A stretch of 64,000 nucleotides of DNA from Phycomyces nitens (GCA_022702545.1 JAHRBC010000003.1:1240001-1304000), one strand, 5' to 3'; shown: positions 25,072-38,522, numbered from the stretch's first letter. Notes: generated by a model not told the origin, from the letters alone. Translations and numbers: made by a program.

Positions 25072-28000
25072 GTACCATACTTTGGTTTGTTGATATCCAT
25101 TGATTTAGAAAGAGTCATCATAAAAAATAACAGTAAAACAGATGCTCATATTAGGATGCCCAAATGTCATTAGAGGATAAATGTTCCAAAATTGGTCTTG
25201 AGAATCTTGGAGGGCACGAGTGCTTATCTGTGGCTATTCATGGTATCCCGAAAATTAAACACTTTTACTTGATTTCTATAAAGTCAAAAAGGGGGGCCCC
25301 AAACAGCCTTGTTTAGATATATATATATATCTATTATTTGTAACAAAGAGGGTAAAGATATTTAGATTGTTATTCGGCCCAAACCAGCAATTATGAGTGG
25401 TAACCATACTGTTTTTTTCCCAAGACATTCACAGTTGGATAAAATGTAAAATAAAACTTGTCTTGTTCAAGAAAGTATGGGTTTATGTGGTAGAGTTAAT
25501 AAACGGCTTAAAAAGGATTTTATCCAAATATCAATAATAACAAACACCAAAAATAAAATAAAAAGATATCTCGATATGGAAAATACTGTGGCGATAAGTT
25601 TTGAACTAGAGAGAGAGAGAGAGGAAACAAAAATATTATAGCCTATGATTAGAGCATGCATCATCGGATATACTCCTTTAAATCTACTCATAAATATTCT
25701 ATAGCGCGTTTGTGCTTAAAGATTCTACTGGTCTTTTTTATGGGGGGTTATCGTGTTGAATATATGAATATTGTAATATATTCAGAGTTGTTTATACTCT
25801 TTTCCAAGATCCTGTTGGCTGGCCAAGTATCACTTTTTTCCCTTGAAGAGTACATGCTGATCAACTCATTGTTTATGGAAATGAGCAAAAGATATAGATA
25901 TAGAGTTTCCGTGTATAAACAAAGTCAATTTAATACTAATCTTTTGCCCGACACATACGTGAGACAGTTTGTAGCCCTGCAGCTCAGTGTATTATAAAGA
26001 ATATATATATAAAAGAAGTATTGAAACATAAGGAGCAAGTAACAGACCAATCAGTTTTTTAATAACAATAATCAGTTAAAGAACATGTCGGTCTATACTG
26101 AATAATTAGAATAACAAAATACAACAGCTTGTATAGAATGACTAGGAGTATTGGGCTAGCCAAGAAACCTTTGAGTCAGGTGGTGGCAAGGAAGCTTTGG
26201 GCACAGGACAAGTCCAACAAACTTGAAAGCTACCCAGTCTAAATCTTGGGTCCAGGTTCCTTGATCAGCCCATTTTAGTTAGAATACTCAGGGTGTCAAA
26301 CTTTATAAACAATAGAAACTCACCTTGAAATAATCACACAGCTTATAGATACACTTACTTGAACTTTTTATTTAATATTCATATTACCAGCCTCAAAGAT
26401 CATTTATATATTGCTCATTCCAAAGTCCAGCTTAAAGAACAACATTGTCAGTATTGCTTTGGTGAATTATACGATAAAATTACTTGGCATTACTGGGGTT
26501 TTTTGAAAGCAATATTTTACTAATCAGAATACGCTATCCAAAATAATAAAATAAAAAGAAAGCTGGCAAGTTTTGATAAAATAGCAAGTGTTTCATAAGA
26601 TAGTTTAGGACTAGTCTGCCTAGGTTTGGGCAATTCGACACCACTTTTAGTATGTTAACAATACAACAAATCTGCTATTTCTTTTTTGTGGCGTACTTAA
26701 AAAATAAAAAAAAAGTCTTGAGGAACATGATTAAACGGCTCAGAAATAGCCGCCCGAAATATCAGATCAGGTATGTAAGCCTCTTTACAAGGACCACTTG
26801 GTATCTCTAAAATACTATCATGCTCAGTATAAAAATAGCTGGTAATGTGATGGCAAAGTTGGGAATTATCTCTTGAGACTGACTCTTTGGAAATGTACCC
26901 TAAAGTGTCTTGCTATCTTTTTAAGTTATATCATCAGAGGTTTCTTACTTTGCAAGCAAGGAGCCAAACTTGCTTCAATTGTTTATCTATGAATCCAGGA
27001 TCTAATCTAGCGATATCCTGCGTGATATATAGCAGATGAATTCATAAATCTAGTCAAACGATGATTAGAATTATACTACCAGTCTTATTGAAAAAAAAAT
27101 GTTGTTGTTTAAAAGACGTGAAACAATGGGGTAGAGATAACTATTGAAACTTTGAATAAATTTAGCACGCCATAATTATTTTCATATTTGGTCATTGGCC
27201 TAAGCCTTCAAGTAGACGATACTGGACAATCGTCAGACCAGCCATGAAGAACAAAACTGCCACATGATAAGCTCCAGTATATAGACAACGGAGAAATATT
27301 CAGCACAAAGTTTTTTTTTGTATATGAAATCCAAGAAAGGCATGAATATTTACCAGTAAAGGTGTGGCCACAACATACCCCAGATTTAATCTTTATCGAG
27401 ACTATACAAACATATCATAACAATGTTTTGGTGAACAAGAGTATCAGCAACTATAGATGACATAAAGTTGAATACTTCTACCCATAAAATAGGAGAGAAT
27501 ATCAAAGTATGTGATATATTGCATGGCTGAGCTACTATATATTATCTTTACTTGGCCGATAATGAAGTATTAGCTATGTCAAGGATAAACGCACAAAACA
27601 AGAGGACAAGAAAAAAAGAAAGCCTTGCAATAATTTCTTACTAATACATCTATATCTGTAAGCCATTTTAGCAAGAGCCTTTAGTATTGCTTTCTCTGAG
27701 AGTCGAGTCAAATGCTCTTTAACATTCAAACAGCCTTTGTATTTTTTTTGTTTTTGTTTTAAAGAGGCTAAATCTATCGATGCAAAAATACAAATTATGA
27801 ATTCTCTAGTGCAACATGTTTTTGACATGAATATTTTGTAGAAAACTAATTGGACGACGGGTTTTGTTGGGCATTCAGAGTCCTCTAGTAAAATTATGAC
27901 AGTCAATGGTCAAGGTTTTTGATTTTTCCTATATATATATATTTTAAATAGATCAACAAGGCAAGTATATCTAGGTCTCGACGATGGCTTGAATTATTGA

Positions 28001-31000
28001 CAATGCCCAACTTGATCATTAGACAAAAGACTAGTTGTGAGAATCACATAATGTCAATGGTTATTTTTCTATTTGATTTATAGAAAGAAAGAATGAAAAA
28101 AGGCTATTGATCCCAGAGGATCATGTCATGGTGGGGTTCATGGTTTATAATAGCCCCCCAAAAAATAATATATTCAAATGGCCTTAGTCCAGAACACCAT
28201 AGGCAAAAAAGAGGGAAACTAAGAGGTATAGTTTGTATATCATGACAGCCTTCTAACCTGTATTTCAGAAATAAAGAAAGAAAAAAAAGTATATTTCCAA
28301 TCAAGAATAGGTAAGCGTTATTCAAAGTTCAACTATAAAAAATACATGTTTTGAGATTGAGATTGAGACGACATGAAATGACCACTATTGAAATACAAAA
28401 GTATCACAGACTCTGGCTAGGTAGATGATGGTTGTATATCAATTGTTTGATCAATAAAGAAATTAATCATTACTTGAGCATTATAATATCAATAGAATTC
28501 TTGGCTTGGTATTTCAACGACTATATCGCATGTAACCCAACAGATACCAAAGTGGAATACGACACAAAAATAGTCTGCCAAGATGATGAAATTTTTGTTG
28601 GCTATCAAACATATTTTAGACCCTAGACTTGTTTTCTTGGAAAGTCAAGACTTGAGAAAAAAAAAAGGAAGACCGACAGTGTTCACCAAGAGAACCGTAT
28701 GAATAAAATCTATTCATCCTGTGCCTTGTACACTTTCATATGTGTGCTGTCTTTTTGCTTGAAAGGGGAGTCTGTACGCATTGACCAGCCTATGAAATGA
28801 GATCATTAGGATCGACAGAATAAATAGAAGCATTCACTAATTTATAAGCCACTATCAAAATCTCATCATATACGTTTATTGATATTATTCTTATTGAGAA
28901 CACAAACCTTGGTGAAAACGCCTCTTTATTTTTATTTTATTTTATTTATACATTGAAATGAATAAATTAGCCTTTAGGAGTTCTGCCAGGATTATGTTAC
29001 ACTCACAAACAATTTATATAAACAAATTATTTAATAGTTTTGAATATTTCTTATTACTATAAATTAAAATATATATATATAAAAACATGTCCAAAAGACT
29101 TGTACAAAGCCAAGTCAAGACAGGAAGCCGATACTATAGTTTCAAGGAGAATTAATCATAGTATTATGCCAAGGCTTCTGCAAAATACACGACTTGGCTC
29201 TGTACCGAGCTGTGAAATAAAATGTCATTTATAAAATAGTAATCGTTTTATCTTTCTTTCTTTTTCACATGTCTACTCCAACGAGGGCAACGGATTACAC
29301 CATAATCCACAAATTTATTATTAGTACTCACTTTAATTTTTATTTTTATTTTGGTTATTTGCATTGACGTATAGAGATTCAATGATAGAGAATATTGGCT
29401 CGTGAACCGGGTAATATGACAAGGTATTTACATGTGAAGGTGCACAAAGAAAAGTCAAACTGTACTCCAATCAATATTTGAGTGCTTCTAGATGCTCCCC
29501 TCCCCCGGAGTTTATATTCGGGAATCGCCAATTTAAATAATTTACGACTAATTCATATGACGACGATATTTTTATTTGCCGCCAGGTTTAACAGGCATAT
29601 GAATCAGTGGGTCCAGCAGCAAATATTCTACGATTTGATAAAAATGATTTTTAAATTGGTCGCTGATTAAATAATCTACTCTTTTATTTCATATCCCGTG
29701 TAGGTCCAGAAATCAATATTGAATCCACGTTTGTGTCTGTGGAAAAACTGTAACCCTCAACCCCCTTTCTTAACCACATTTGTATAGTATTTTGTTTCTC
29801 TCCATTACCAAACCCAAAATGGTAACCAAAGTGGAGTGAGATCCTATTTCTTTTGGATATAATATATATATAATTAGAAATGTATTATAGTTTTAATCGT
29901 GATTTGATCTTTTTATTTGTGTTATTGCCAAGCAACGGGACCATTAGAATAGACGCAGCCTTGAAGTCAATCGAGAATCAATCGAGAATCAACCGAGAAT
30001 CAATCGAATGCAGAAAATAACAATAATAACATTAAGCAACTCGATAGAGTAGTAGCAACAACAACAAAAGCAACAAAAAGGATTTTACGGAATGGATAAC
30101 GTTATCTGGGCAAAACATCAGGTGTGATTCCGTATGGCTCAACTCGGAAAGTTTCGTTCAAGGTTCATTTTCCCTCTATACATTTATTTATTTTCTGTTT
30201 CTTTCCGTCTTGCTTACAAGAGTTACACACTCGACTTTACTGCAAATAAAGAATAATTGATGCCGTTGTGGCCATTGTTCTTTTTCAATTATAAATATTT
30301 ATAATTAGGGTTGTACATCCAGGGAGCCATGAATCGGCCAGCTCGTACTTATCAAGGTTAGAAAGGCGCAACAGGATATATATATATAATACACTTGTAA
30401 AATAAAAAGATGCTTCCAAGTCTCGATCTAGAACCCTTGGTAGTACTCGACAAATAAATGGACAAATATGTGTAATGGGAGGACAGGGTAACACTTATTT
30501 TCACCTGAAAACAAATACATAAAGAGTTGTTAGGGTTCTTCAACACAATACACATGCTAGTTTGTATCATTATGATGAGTTATTAAGATCCGTCGGTAGA
30601 AGAAAAATACAAAGATTTCACAATAAATCTAGTGCCTACTTCTCGGGTTCTTGACTATCTCCATCACAGACCCAATTATGGGACTTGATCTTTTTGTACA
30701 TTTTTAGTATATTGGTTGGGTTTAATGTGTTAATTATTATTCATTATTAATGGGTCATTTTACTTGCATACGTGAGAAATACAACAAGTTTAATATATTT
30801 TATTTATTTTTACAAACCAAACCAAATAATAGTAATAGTAATAATAAAATTATAATATAATAATATATATATTTATATTTTTTCCATATACAGATATAGA
30901 GTGTGTATACCATTTTTATTGGTATGAATGAGGCGGTATGAATTTATTAAGCGCTAGGGATGATGAACAACAACAGTAAGGACAACTAAAAAGAAATTAA

Positions 31001-31122
31001 AAAGAAGAAGAAGAAAATAATGTGGAAAAAGAAAAAGTGGGAGGATAAAAGAAAAGAAGAAAAGAGGATGTGAGTAAGAGAAAAAGACGACATATGAGAA
31101 TGTAATAAAATAATAAAGAGGT
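22324..31122. other. Long gene-poor stretch
   Basis: About 8.8 kb without a supportable gene, very AT-rich, with A/T runs, an AAT tract (about 25033-25068) and a CATGC/CATGT pentamer patch (about 23561-23585). Open frames at 24063-24314, 25656-25997 and 27574-27906 (minus) reach about 80-113 codons but show no family, signal peptide or intron partner. I see no terminal repeats or reverse transcriptase / transposase motifs. Decayed transposon sequence is possible but not shown. Confidence 0.5.
25033..25068 (+). repeat. AAT trinucleotide microsatellite
   Basis: About a dozen uninterrupted AAT units in the gene-poor region. Confidence 0.9.
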
Positions 31123-33203
31123 TTATGCAGAGACGGCTGTCTGGAGAAGTTCTTCATCATCTCTAGCAGTGTCCGGCCGAGTGATCTGTGTTGCAGAAGG
31201 AAGAGAGCTGAGGAAAGAAGGATCTGTGGAGTACCATCGATCGGATGCTACAGAGCGAAATACCCCTAAATCGTCTGGCCGGCCTGTCTGATAATGATTT
31301 GTATAATGGGAAGACAGAGGCCGTGATGTTGTCTTTGAACGGGGTCCAATGTCTTGATGTGCCAGAAGCTTTTGGTGGAGATGAAGTTGTTCTTGAAGTG
31401 CCATGAGTTGTTTTTGTTGGTTTTTGTGAGCCATAAGAGCAGCAGCTGCAGCATTTGCAGCAGAGGGTGATGACCGAGGTGGACTAGAGTTGGCATAAGA
31501 GTTCTCAGCTGTCTCTTGTCGATAAGACCGATCTTGCTGTTGTTGTTGCTGTTGTGCTTGCTGTTGTGCTTGCTGCTGTTGCTGTTGCTGTTGTTGTTGT
31601 TGACGCGGGGAAGGATAAGGCTGGGAATATCGAGACTCACGATGATGAGACCGGCCCGCCATCATATTGGTGTTTCCACTTGCTCCCATTCGACCCTCGA
31701 CATCGACGCGCATTTCAAGTCCTCCAATCTTTTCGCGAAGATTCTTGTTGCGCTTCTCAAGATAACGGATATAATCAACAGCCTTGAATAAAACTGTACT
31801 CTTGGAGTTGTTGATGTTCTTAAGAGTGGGTACAATGTCAGTCAGATCCTTGAAACCAGTGCGGATTGTACTGCGCCGTTTCTGCTCACTCATGATATGG
31901 TTGGCGCGTTTTTCCTCTTCTGTCAAGAGTTCCTTGTGCAGCTTTTGGGTCTTGTTGCGCTTCCATGTCTTTTCACTGTTTTCTTCATCTTCATCCTCAT
32001 CTTCATCTTCATCCTCGTTTGGTGGAGGAAGAGGACGCGTGGCGGTATAGGGTGCAGTGATTGTGCTGCTTTGCTGCAAGTAGACGGCGTCTGATCTATA
32101 GTTGGATCCAGCTCCATAGACTGGTGAAGGAGTGGACGATTGACTGCCTTGCTTTTGACCTTGCTGCTGTTGCTGCTGCTGCTGCTGTTGTTGCTGTTGC
32201 TGCTTCTTTTGCTGCTGTAGCTGTGCCTGAGCCTGTGCTTGGGCCTTTGCCTTTGCCTGAGCCTGAGAATGTGCCTGAGCTTGTGCCTGAGCCTGAGCAT
32301 GGGCCTGAGCATGGGCATGAGCCTGAGCCTGAGCCTGAGCCTGAGCTTGAGCTTGTGCTTGGACCTGTGCTTGAGCTTGGGCCTGTGCCTGTGCTTGAGC
32401 CTGTGCTTGTGCCTGGGCCTGGGCCTGAGCATGGGCCTGGGCCTGAATTTGAGCGCGTGCCTGGGCCTGAATTTGAGCTTGGGATTGACGGGTGTTTGAA
32501 GACATGGGAAGCATGGGTGGGGGAGGAGGAAAGTCTGGGTGATCCAAGTAGTGTCCCAACTCGGCATGTGTGTCCTTGACCTGTGCGACGTTTAAGAGAT
32601 TTGCTCGTTTCTGTTGCTTTTGTTGGTCGAGAGATTGGAGAATCGAAGTCCGTCTGTAGGCGTCTTCCTGTTCTTCTGCTGCTGACGGACCCATCATAAC
32701 AGAAGATGGGGTATGGTAGGCAGGATGTGACTGGCGAGACTGGTATGGATACGAGACAGGATCCATGAGTGGAGCATCATAAAGACTAGGTAGATGACTG
32801 GGGACCACATTAACCTGAGTATCATGGTCCATGAAAAAGGTGTCCAAGAACTGGGAGAATGTCTTTTGGTCGTCCTCATTAAGGACAGTCGAAGGTGTTG
32901 GGAGTGCTGGTGCAAGAGGACCAAAGGGTTCTGGAGGAATCGGTCCATCTGATGGAGCGATGGGAAGGATGTCGAGTGGGATGGGCATCGCAAAGTCAGG
33001 ATCTAGACCAAAACTGAACTGAAAGTCTGGTGTGCATAAACGGTTAGGGTTTGGTGACAATCTTTGGCTTTATATTTATTACCTTCAAAGGGCACAGGCT
33101 CTTCGAGGGGTTCATGGTATGTGACTCCTCCGGTTGGATAGAACCATTGACCGTTGGAGCCATTGTCAGAAGGGAACGAATTGTCTTGAGTGTTATAATT
33201 CAT
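31123..33203 (-). CDS. bHLH transcription factor with Gln/Ala repeats
   Basis: Two exons (33203-33083, 33026-31123) give 674 aa. The bHLH spans about residues 413-465: basic region [17 protein letters not shown] has the His, Glu, Arg spacing (H-x3-E-x3-R) that reads CACGTG-type E-boxes, followed by helix 1, a loop and helix 2 ([17 protein letters not shown]) and a short zipper-like extension. The fungal Mlx/Max-like class is the closest I can name. An acidic run lies at about 375-388. Residues about 220-305 are a nearly pure Gln-Ala dipeptide repeat, followed by poly-Gln (about 310-328), with a second Gln-rich patch near 516-539. The product should act in the nucleus. A three-codon uORF overlaps the start codon. 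Confidence 0.88.
32163..32490 (-). repeat. Coding Gln-Ala and poly-Gln repeat
   Basis: Within the bHLH gene, about 32235-32490 repeats a six-base GCN-CAR unit with synonymous changes, and 32163-32220 is CAG/CAA poly-Gln. Similar open frames appear on the opposite strand and are shadows. The mixed codons suggest an old, point-mutated repeat. Confidence 0.85.
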
Positions 33204-33211
33204 AGAAGCAT
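33200..33211 (-). promoter_or_regulatory. Minimal uORF overlapping the bHLH start
   Basis: Read on the minus strand, ATG CTT CTA TGA starts at 33211 and its stop TGA shares two bases with the main ATG at 33203-33201 (ATGA). Such overlap commonly permits or limits reinitiation. The CTT-rich tract ending in AAG just upstream could also be a splice acceptor in the 5' leader. Confidence 0.55.
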
Positions 33212-33815
33212 TCGAGTCTTGAAGAAGAAGAAGAAGAAGAAGAAAAAGCACACGTTATGAGAATAAATAAATATATGAATATATATATATATATATATAT
33301 TTATGTATGTGTGTATGTGTGTATGTGTGTATGTATATATGTGTGTGTGTATATCTATATATATTTAGGTAGATAAATATATATATATATATTTTTATGT
33401 ATGTTTAAATGTATATGATTTTATATATATATATATATATTAGATATATATATATAAGAAAAAAAAAGTATATATATGTATGTATATATATATACAAATT
33501 TAAAGCTGAAAAAAAGAAAACAAGGAAAGAGAAAGAGGAGAGAGAGAGAGAAGAAATGAAAGAGGGCGTAATTTTGTCTTTTCATTTTTTTTGTCTTTTT
33601 TTTTTTGCTAAAAAAAATAAGCAACTTTTATTTTCTATTTTGGGATTTGTTACGGTTTATTTGAATAGGCGCCTAAATACCCAGGTGCTTCTTTATATTA
33701 TATATCACTTACCATTCAACCGTAATACAAACAACACTTGGGCATTCTACATCCAATGGCGGCCATGGTCTTTTTGTTAATCATAAATGCTTTATTGAAT
33801 TCATAAATCTATTAT
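33204..33815. repeat. TA/TG microsatellite block between genes
   Basis: A GAA/CTT run (about 33220-33245), then dense TA, TATG and TG tracts from about 33262 to 33500, then AG-rich and T-rich runs to about 33620. It sits between the bHLH promoter and the 3' end of the acid phosphatase gene. No gene is seen. Confidence 0.7.
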
Positions 33816-35817
33816 CTATTGATTGCATTCGTACTCCCAGTCGTCTGGAACACTGTCCTTTACAATCTTTTGGAATGCCTCTAGGGTGCAAATCGTCTTG
33901 TCCTCATCAAGGTGATCTTTGGGTCCAGCACAGCCAGGCAATTCGAGCAATTTGCTATTGTATCTAATTCTGACAAAGTGCTCAGTCTTGGTATTGAACC
34001 AGCCCACAGACTCCTTTTCAAACAGCTCGAATATCACACTGCTCCCAAATGGTGGCCATCTAAGTGCACAACATGTTAGTAAAGACAGCAAGCCAGCTTT
34101 GTTCGTTTTAGGCTTGTAGGACAAGCGTCCCTCATTGGTTTACCGCTCATCAAATCCACCCAAGATAATTAATAAAGGTCCCACCGTTCTATTAAAAAAC
34201 CACAGAAAAAGGAACAAGTCAATCATAAAATTAACAACCCATTTAAATAGGCCTGAGAACAGGGCATGTTTGTGTTTAAAAAAGATATTAAAAAAACATA
34301 TGACTTACGTGTCATGGCCAGAATAGATTGCTAGTTGGCGATCAGCCTCTGGAGTGTCCTTGTCCTTTTTGGTTGCCCTATTCACCATACGGTCCCTAAT
34401 GTCACCCATCAATGAGCCCATGCCCAGACGAAGGGCAACAGGAGACACCATTGCTCCATAGAACCACTCTTTAACCACAACTCTTTCTAGTCTTTCCAGA
34501 GTATCATCACTAATGTCGGCTGGGAGACTAAAGCCATGGGTTCTGGCAGAGACAAGGGTGTCTAGGATACCATTGGCAGAGGGGTGGCTATAGAGAGAGA
34601 CATTGCCAACATAGGACTTTAGGCGATCGGAGACAATTTCTAGGTCGTCTTTGCACAACTTTGAAACTGTCTCTTTGAATCCCTTGGCCATTGTACGCAA
34701 CTTGCGGCAATTAGGATTGGGGAACATATTATCATCCCGTGTGTCCCTAAATAAGCTGAATTAGTCTTCTTGGGTGCGGGGCAGAAAGTGGATGAGCAAA
34801 TGTTTTCAAATTAAACTGAATATTTCAATTTACATGTATATATGTAATCTCCATCATCATTCTTATTATTATTATTATTATTAATGTCGATTAACAAGAT
34901 TACCTCTTGCGCAACTTGAGTTTAAAGTCATCTTCGCGTTTGGAGGGTGGATAAAGACCGCCGGCGACCAATTGCTGCACAGACTCTTGGGTACGAGGAT
35001 AGTCTGAACTACGGACATAGATCGTCTTTTCATCGTAGCGATCAGGAAGGAAGCCAAGTCTAAAAGATCGTATCAGTAAGGCCATCTACCTATACACACA
35101 CACAAAATGCCATGCCATACTTGTCAACATATATTTCTCGGAGGCGAGTTCCCAGAAGACTCATGCTTTTTCTTCCCAAGTCGGTCAATTGCCCGTAATA
35201 GCTACCAAGCACACACCAATACATACATAATAATAATAATAAAAATAATAAAAATATATGGTTAAATAAAACAATAATAGAGTAACCAACACACACATAT
35301 ATATATTATAATAATTGGTACCATGCATTTTCTGCCGTGAGCTGATCAGGTCTGTCGACAATCCGGTCAATCCCAATTGTCTGTGGACTGCCATCCAAAC
35401 TCTTGATGGTGGTCATCATTTGATGATTGGCATCGCATAGATTCCAAATGGGAGGCACGATATTCTCCAGCCGTCTTCTTACGGGTGTACGTTCACCTGT
35501 TGTTATATAATAATTATAATTATAATAATTATAATAATAATTATATAGAATTGTTATTTATGGCATACGAACGTGAGCCACCATCCTAAAATAAGAATTC
35601 TCCATACCATGGCGATGGACTACTTGCAATAGCCTTTATATTATAATTATATTTATTTTTATTTTCACATATAGATTGACAGGTATTAGCCCATATTCAC
35701 AAAGCCATTTTTTTCTTAAAAATCATGGTCTCCAAAAAAAAACCCCCTCAATGCTACTTACTTTAGCTTTAGTCCTTGGGGATAAGAGGCATTCAAGTCA
35801 GGTAATGTAGCAGACAT
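33816..35817 (-). CDS. Histidine acid phosphatase family protein
   Basis: Eight exons (35817-35762, 35633-35608, 35496-35322, 35201-35121, 35059-34904, 34746-34309, 34188-34144, 34059-33816) give 406 aa, the usual size of branch-2 histidine phosphatases. The catalytic motif HRHGERTP (His27 as the phosphorylated residue) is assembled across a 26-nt exon; the C-terminal partner SGHDT (His309-Asp310) is present. YYGQLTDLGRKS and RSSDYPRTQESVQQL match the family. The enzymes remove phosphate from various monoesters; the substrate here cannot be told. The N-terminus (MSATLPDLNASYPQGLKLK) has no signal peptide and meets the phosphatase fold at once, so a cytosolic enzyme is likely, unlike secreted fungal acid phosphatases and phytases. 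Confidence 0.88.
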
Positions 35818-37755
35818 GATTGTGATCTTGTAGAGTACTAAAATTTACATTGGTTTTATATGCCCAAAGGACAAGAGTCACGTACACATGTGTATATATA
35901 TATATAAAATAGACGTTTGGAATTGTACTCTCTTTTTGATAATTCGGCGAATCAACAAGAGTGTCCAGTTTGTACTTGAGCCTTTTCTTAATTGTTTAAA
36001 CAGCAGACACGTTGATGAATCTCTTGTCATGATCTTTTTTTCTCTCTTTCTTTTCAAGACTTACTTGGTAGATGTTCCATTTGTTTATAGAAGCTATCTA
36101 CCCCCAATCCCCAACAAACCAAAGAGTCCATCGGCCTGCTCTTGTTCTAAAAACAAATTACTTGGATATTTGATCACAGCCACTTTTCACAAGAATGATT
36201 GGATAATGTTAATCCCAGAATATCTGAATAGTGCTTTTGGCAGATGCATCTATATATGTTTTTGGGTAAATGCCATCATTATTTTTGGCATGCCCGTGTA
36301 GTATGTTGACAGTCTAAATACCCAAAAGAAACAGAAACACTCGGATTCTGCAAAATGGAGACGACTTCTATTTCTGGTCAAGACAAGGCAGAAAAATAAT
36401 AATCCCAGCCTTCAAATGTTCAATGATTGTACAAGTACAATGTTTTTTTTTTTTTTTTTAAAAAATCATATCAAACAACAACAAAACGATCAGATTGAGT
36501 CGAGTCAAATGAAATTAGATAAAGTGCATTTGTAGTGAAGTAAGCAATGAAAATCCATGTCATGGTTACCAAGATTTACCCAAAGTGACTGGATATTTTA
36601 TGTCATTGGAGCGGCTTGAAATGCTAGTCAACCATATACATGTTGGTTATATACATTGGCTATGGCTTAAATGTAAACTTTGGGATAATAGCTTTTATCG
36701 ATATCTGCCAGATACAATTGTTTGGGTCGTGCATTATCACTTTAAATATTCATATAAAGATGGGTATGGATCTAGAATATTTAAAGAATATTGCTATGCA
36801 ACATTTGGAGTAGACCCACGATAATCTCTCTATAAAGTATTTTGAAATATTCTTCCAAGATAATTCAGTCTTAAATATCTGGACTCCCACAGCACTTTGG
36901 GGTTGTTAGATAAGGCTTGGTGTGGTGTCTTGACTATCAATCTCACTAGATAATAATAATAAAAAAGAAGCTAGTTTAACGCATTGTCCGCCAATGACTA
37001 AGCAAATACACAATCCTTGATGAACCCGAGACTTGACTTTGGATCAAGTATTCCTAAACTAGATACACTTTTGGATAAGAACCAAGCAAATGCCGTATTC
37101 AGTTAAAATAAATATTCATTTTGTTGGTAGCATAGACTACAAGAAACAGCAGCCTTTTTCTTCTTCTTCTTCTTCTTTGTACTGTTTATTGAGGGAATTA
37201 TAAAGAGATATATACATATGGTGGCTGTAAAGTTTAATCAAGAACAAGAACAGTCGATTCTATATATATATTCCTATATATATACATGAATCATGGATTT
37301 TACGTGGCGCCTAAATCACAAGCTATTTTTCCTTCCCCTGTACAAATAACACATTTTCTAAAACAAGATAATATGATTTGATTGGTTCCTATTAAAACCT
37401 TGGTTTAGGTAAATAAACGCGAATCCGTCGCGTGCTATTTTTTATTTTTTTTATTTTTTCTGATAAAAATGATTAAAAAAAGTCTGAAAAAGGAATATGT
37501 TGGGAATTCCGAATTTCAAGAATGACGATGATGGTAAAAACAAAATACCGAAATTTTTATTTAATTACAATAATAATAATAATTACAATACTAATAATAA
37601 TAATAATAGTAACAAAAAATTTATCACTCAAAAAAAACAAACAATTCCACTGATATTCTTTCCCTTTCCTCTTCTTTACCTTTTTTTTCTTCTTTTCCCC
37701 TGTAGTACATATTAATATATTTCTTATATAATTATTAATTTTCTACCTTATTTCG
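35818..37755. other. Intergenic, with a decayed dispersed repeat
   Basis: Contains the promoters of the acid phosphatase and FHA genes, which are divergent. A 137-codon ATG frame at 35888-36301 (+) is hydrophobic, low in complexity and unlike any family I know; I do not call it. A dispersed repeat copy occupies about 36590-37060. Confidence 0.5.
36590..37060 (+). repeat. Decayed dispersed repeat, copy 1
   Basis: Shares long near-identical blocks with 42545-43060, for example around the segments encoding YATFGVDP and the bases TTGTCCGCCAATG and CACAATCCTTGATGAACC. Both copies keep fragments of one reading frame (GYGSRIFKEYCYATFGVDP here) broken by stops and indels. The two copies look like relics of a mobile element; a helix-turn-helix from a transposase is possible but unproven. 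Confidence 0.65.
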
Positions 37756-38490
37756 ATGGCGACCTACGATGGTAAACAGTTTAGCAAGATGGAGGATAAG
37801 ATGATGATGACAGACATAACCCCTGAAAACCCACCTGCCTGGGATATCCTCAAACGCACCATACCGACTACGCAACCATCCGACATGCCAGACTCACCCG
37901 ATCGCCATGACTCTGACCTCTATTATCTCAATTCAGACGACCTTGTTCAGACATCAGACGTCGGCTATTCACCTGCAGACCACACTCCTCGTGCACTGGT
38001 TATTGTTGGTTCTCGTGAAAAAGCAATCACTCTAGGAAGAGGTGGTGCATCTACTGTAAAGATTGGCAGAAGAAACAGACAGATTAGTCGTATCCATGTC
38101 TCGATTGAGTACAATACCACAAAAGACTATTTTGAACTGGTTGTCCTTGGCCTCAATGGAGCAACTGTAGATAATGTACTTTATGGTCAACATGAAAGAG
38201 CACAGTTGTCGCAGGATTCTATGGTCGATGTATTAGGAGACATAATTCTCTTCAAGGAGCCACCGCCTCCAATGTACGAAGAAGTAATCGAGAATGAAGA
38301 TCTATTTGGCGATCATCTTGAGCTAAGCTCGATGATGGAGGGGTCAGAAATGGATAAACTTGAAGAATTAGAAGATCTTTCCATGTTGTCAGCTGTCTAC
38401 CAAGAGGAAGAAGAGGAAGAGCTAGAAGACCAAGAAAAGCAAGTTTTGAATACAGAGAACAAGGATATTTTTGAAGACGTTCATCAAGAG

Positions 38491-38522
<32 letters not shown>

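Noticed and set aside
25656..25997. 113-codon ATG open frame in the gene-poor region
   Set aside because: No motif or homology I can name; chance open frame more likely.
30830..30862. Regular short repeats that might suggest a CRISPR-like array
   Set aside because: These are simple AATAGT/AAT tracts without spacers; the genome is eukaryotic.
31923..32579. Long open frames on both strands over the bHLH repeat
   Set aside because: The Gln-Ala repeat is open in several frames; only the bHLH frame carries a domain and continuous coding sense.
35888..36301. 137-codon ATG open frame between two divergent genes
   Set aside because: Hydrophobic, low-complexity translation opening with TATA-derived Tyr/Ile repeats; nothing recognisable and no supporting signals.
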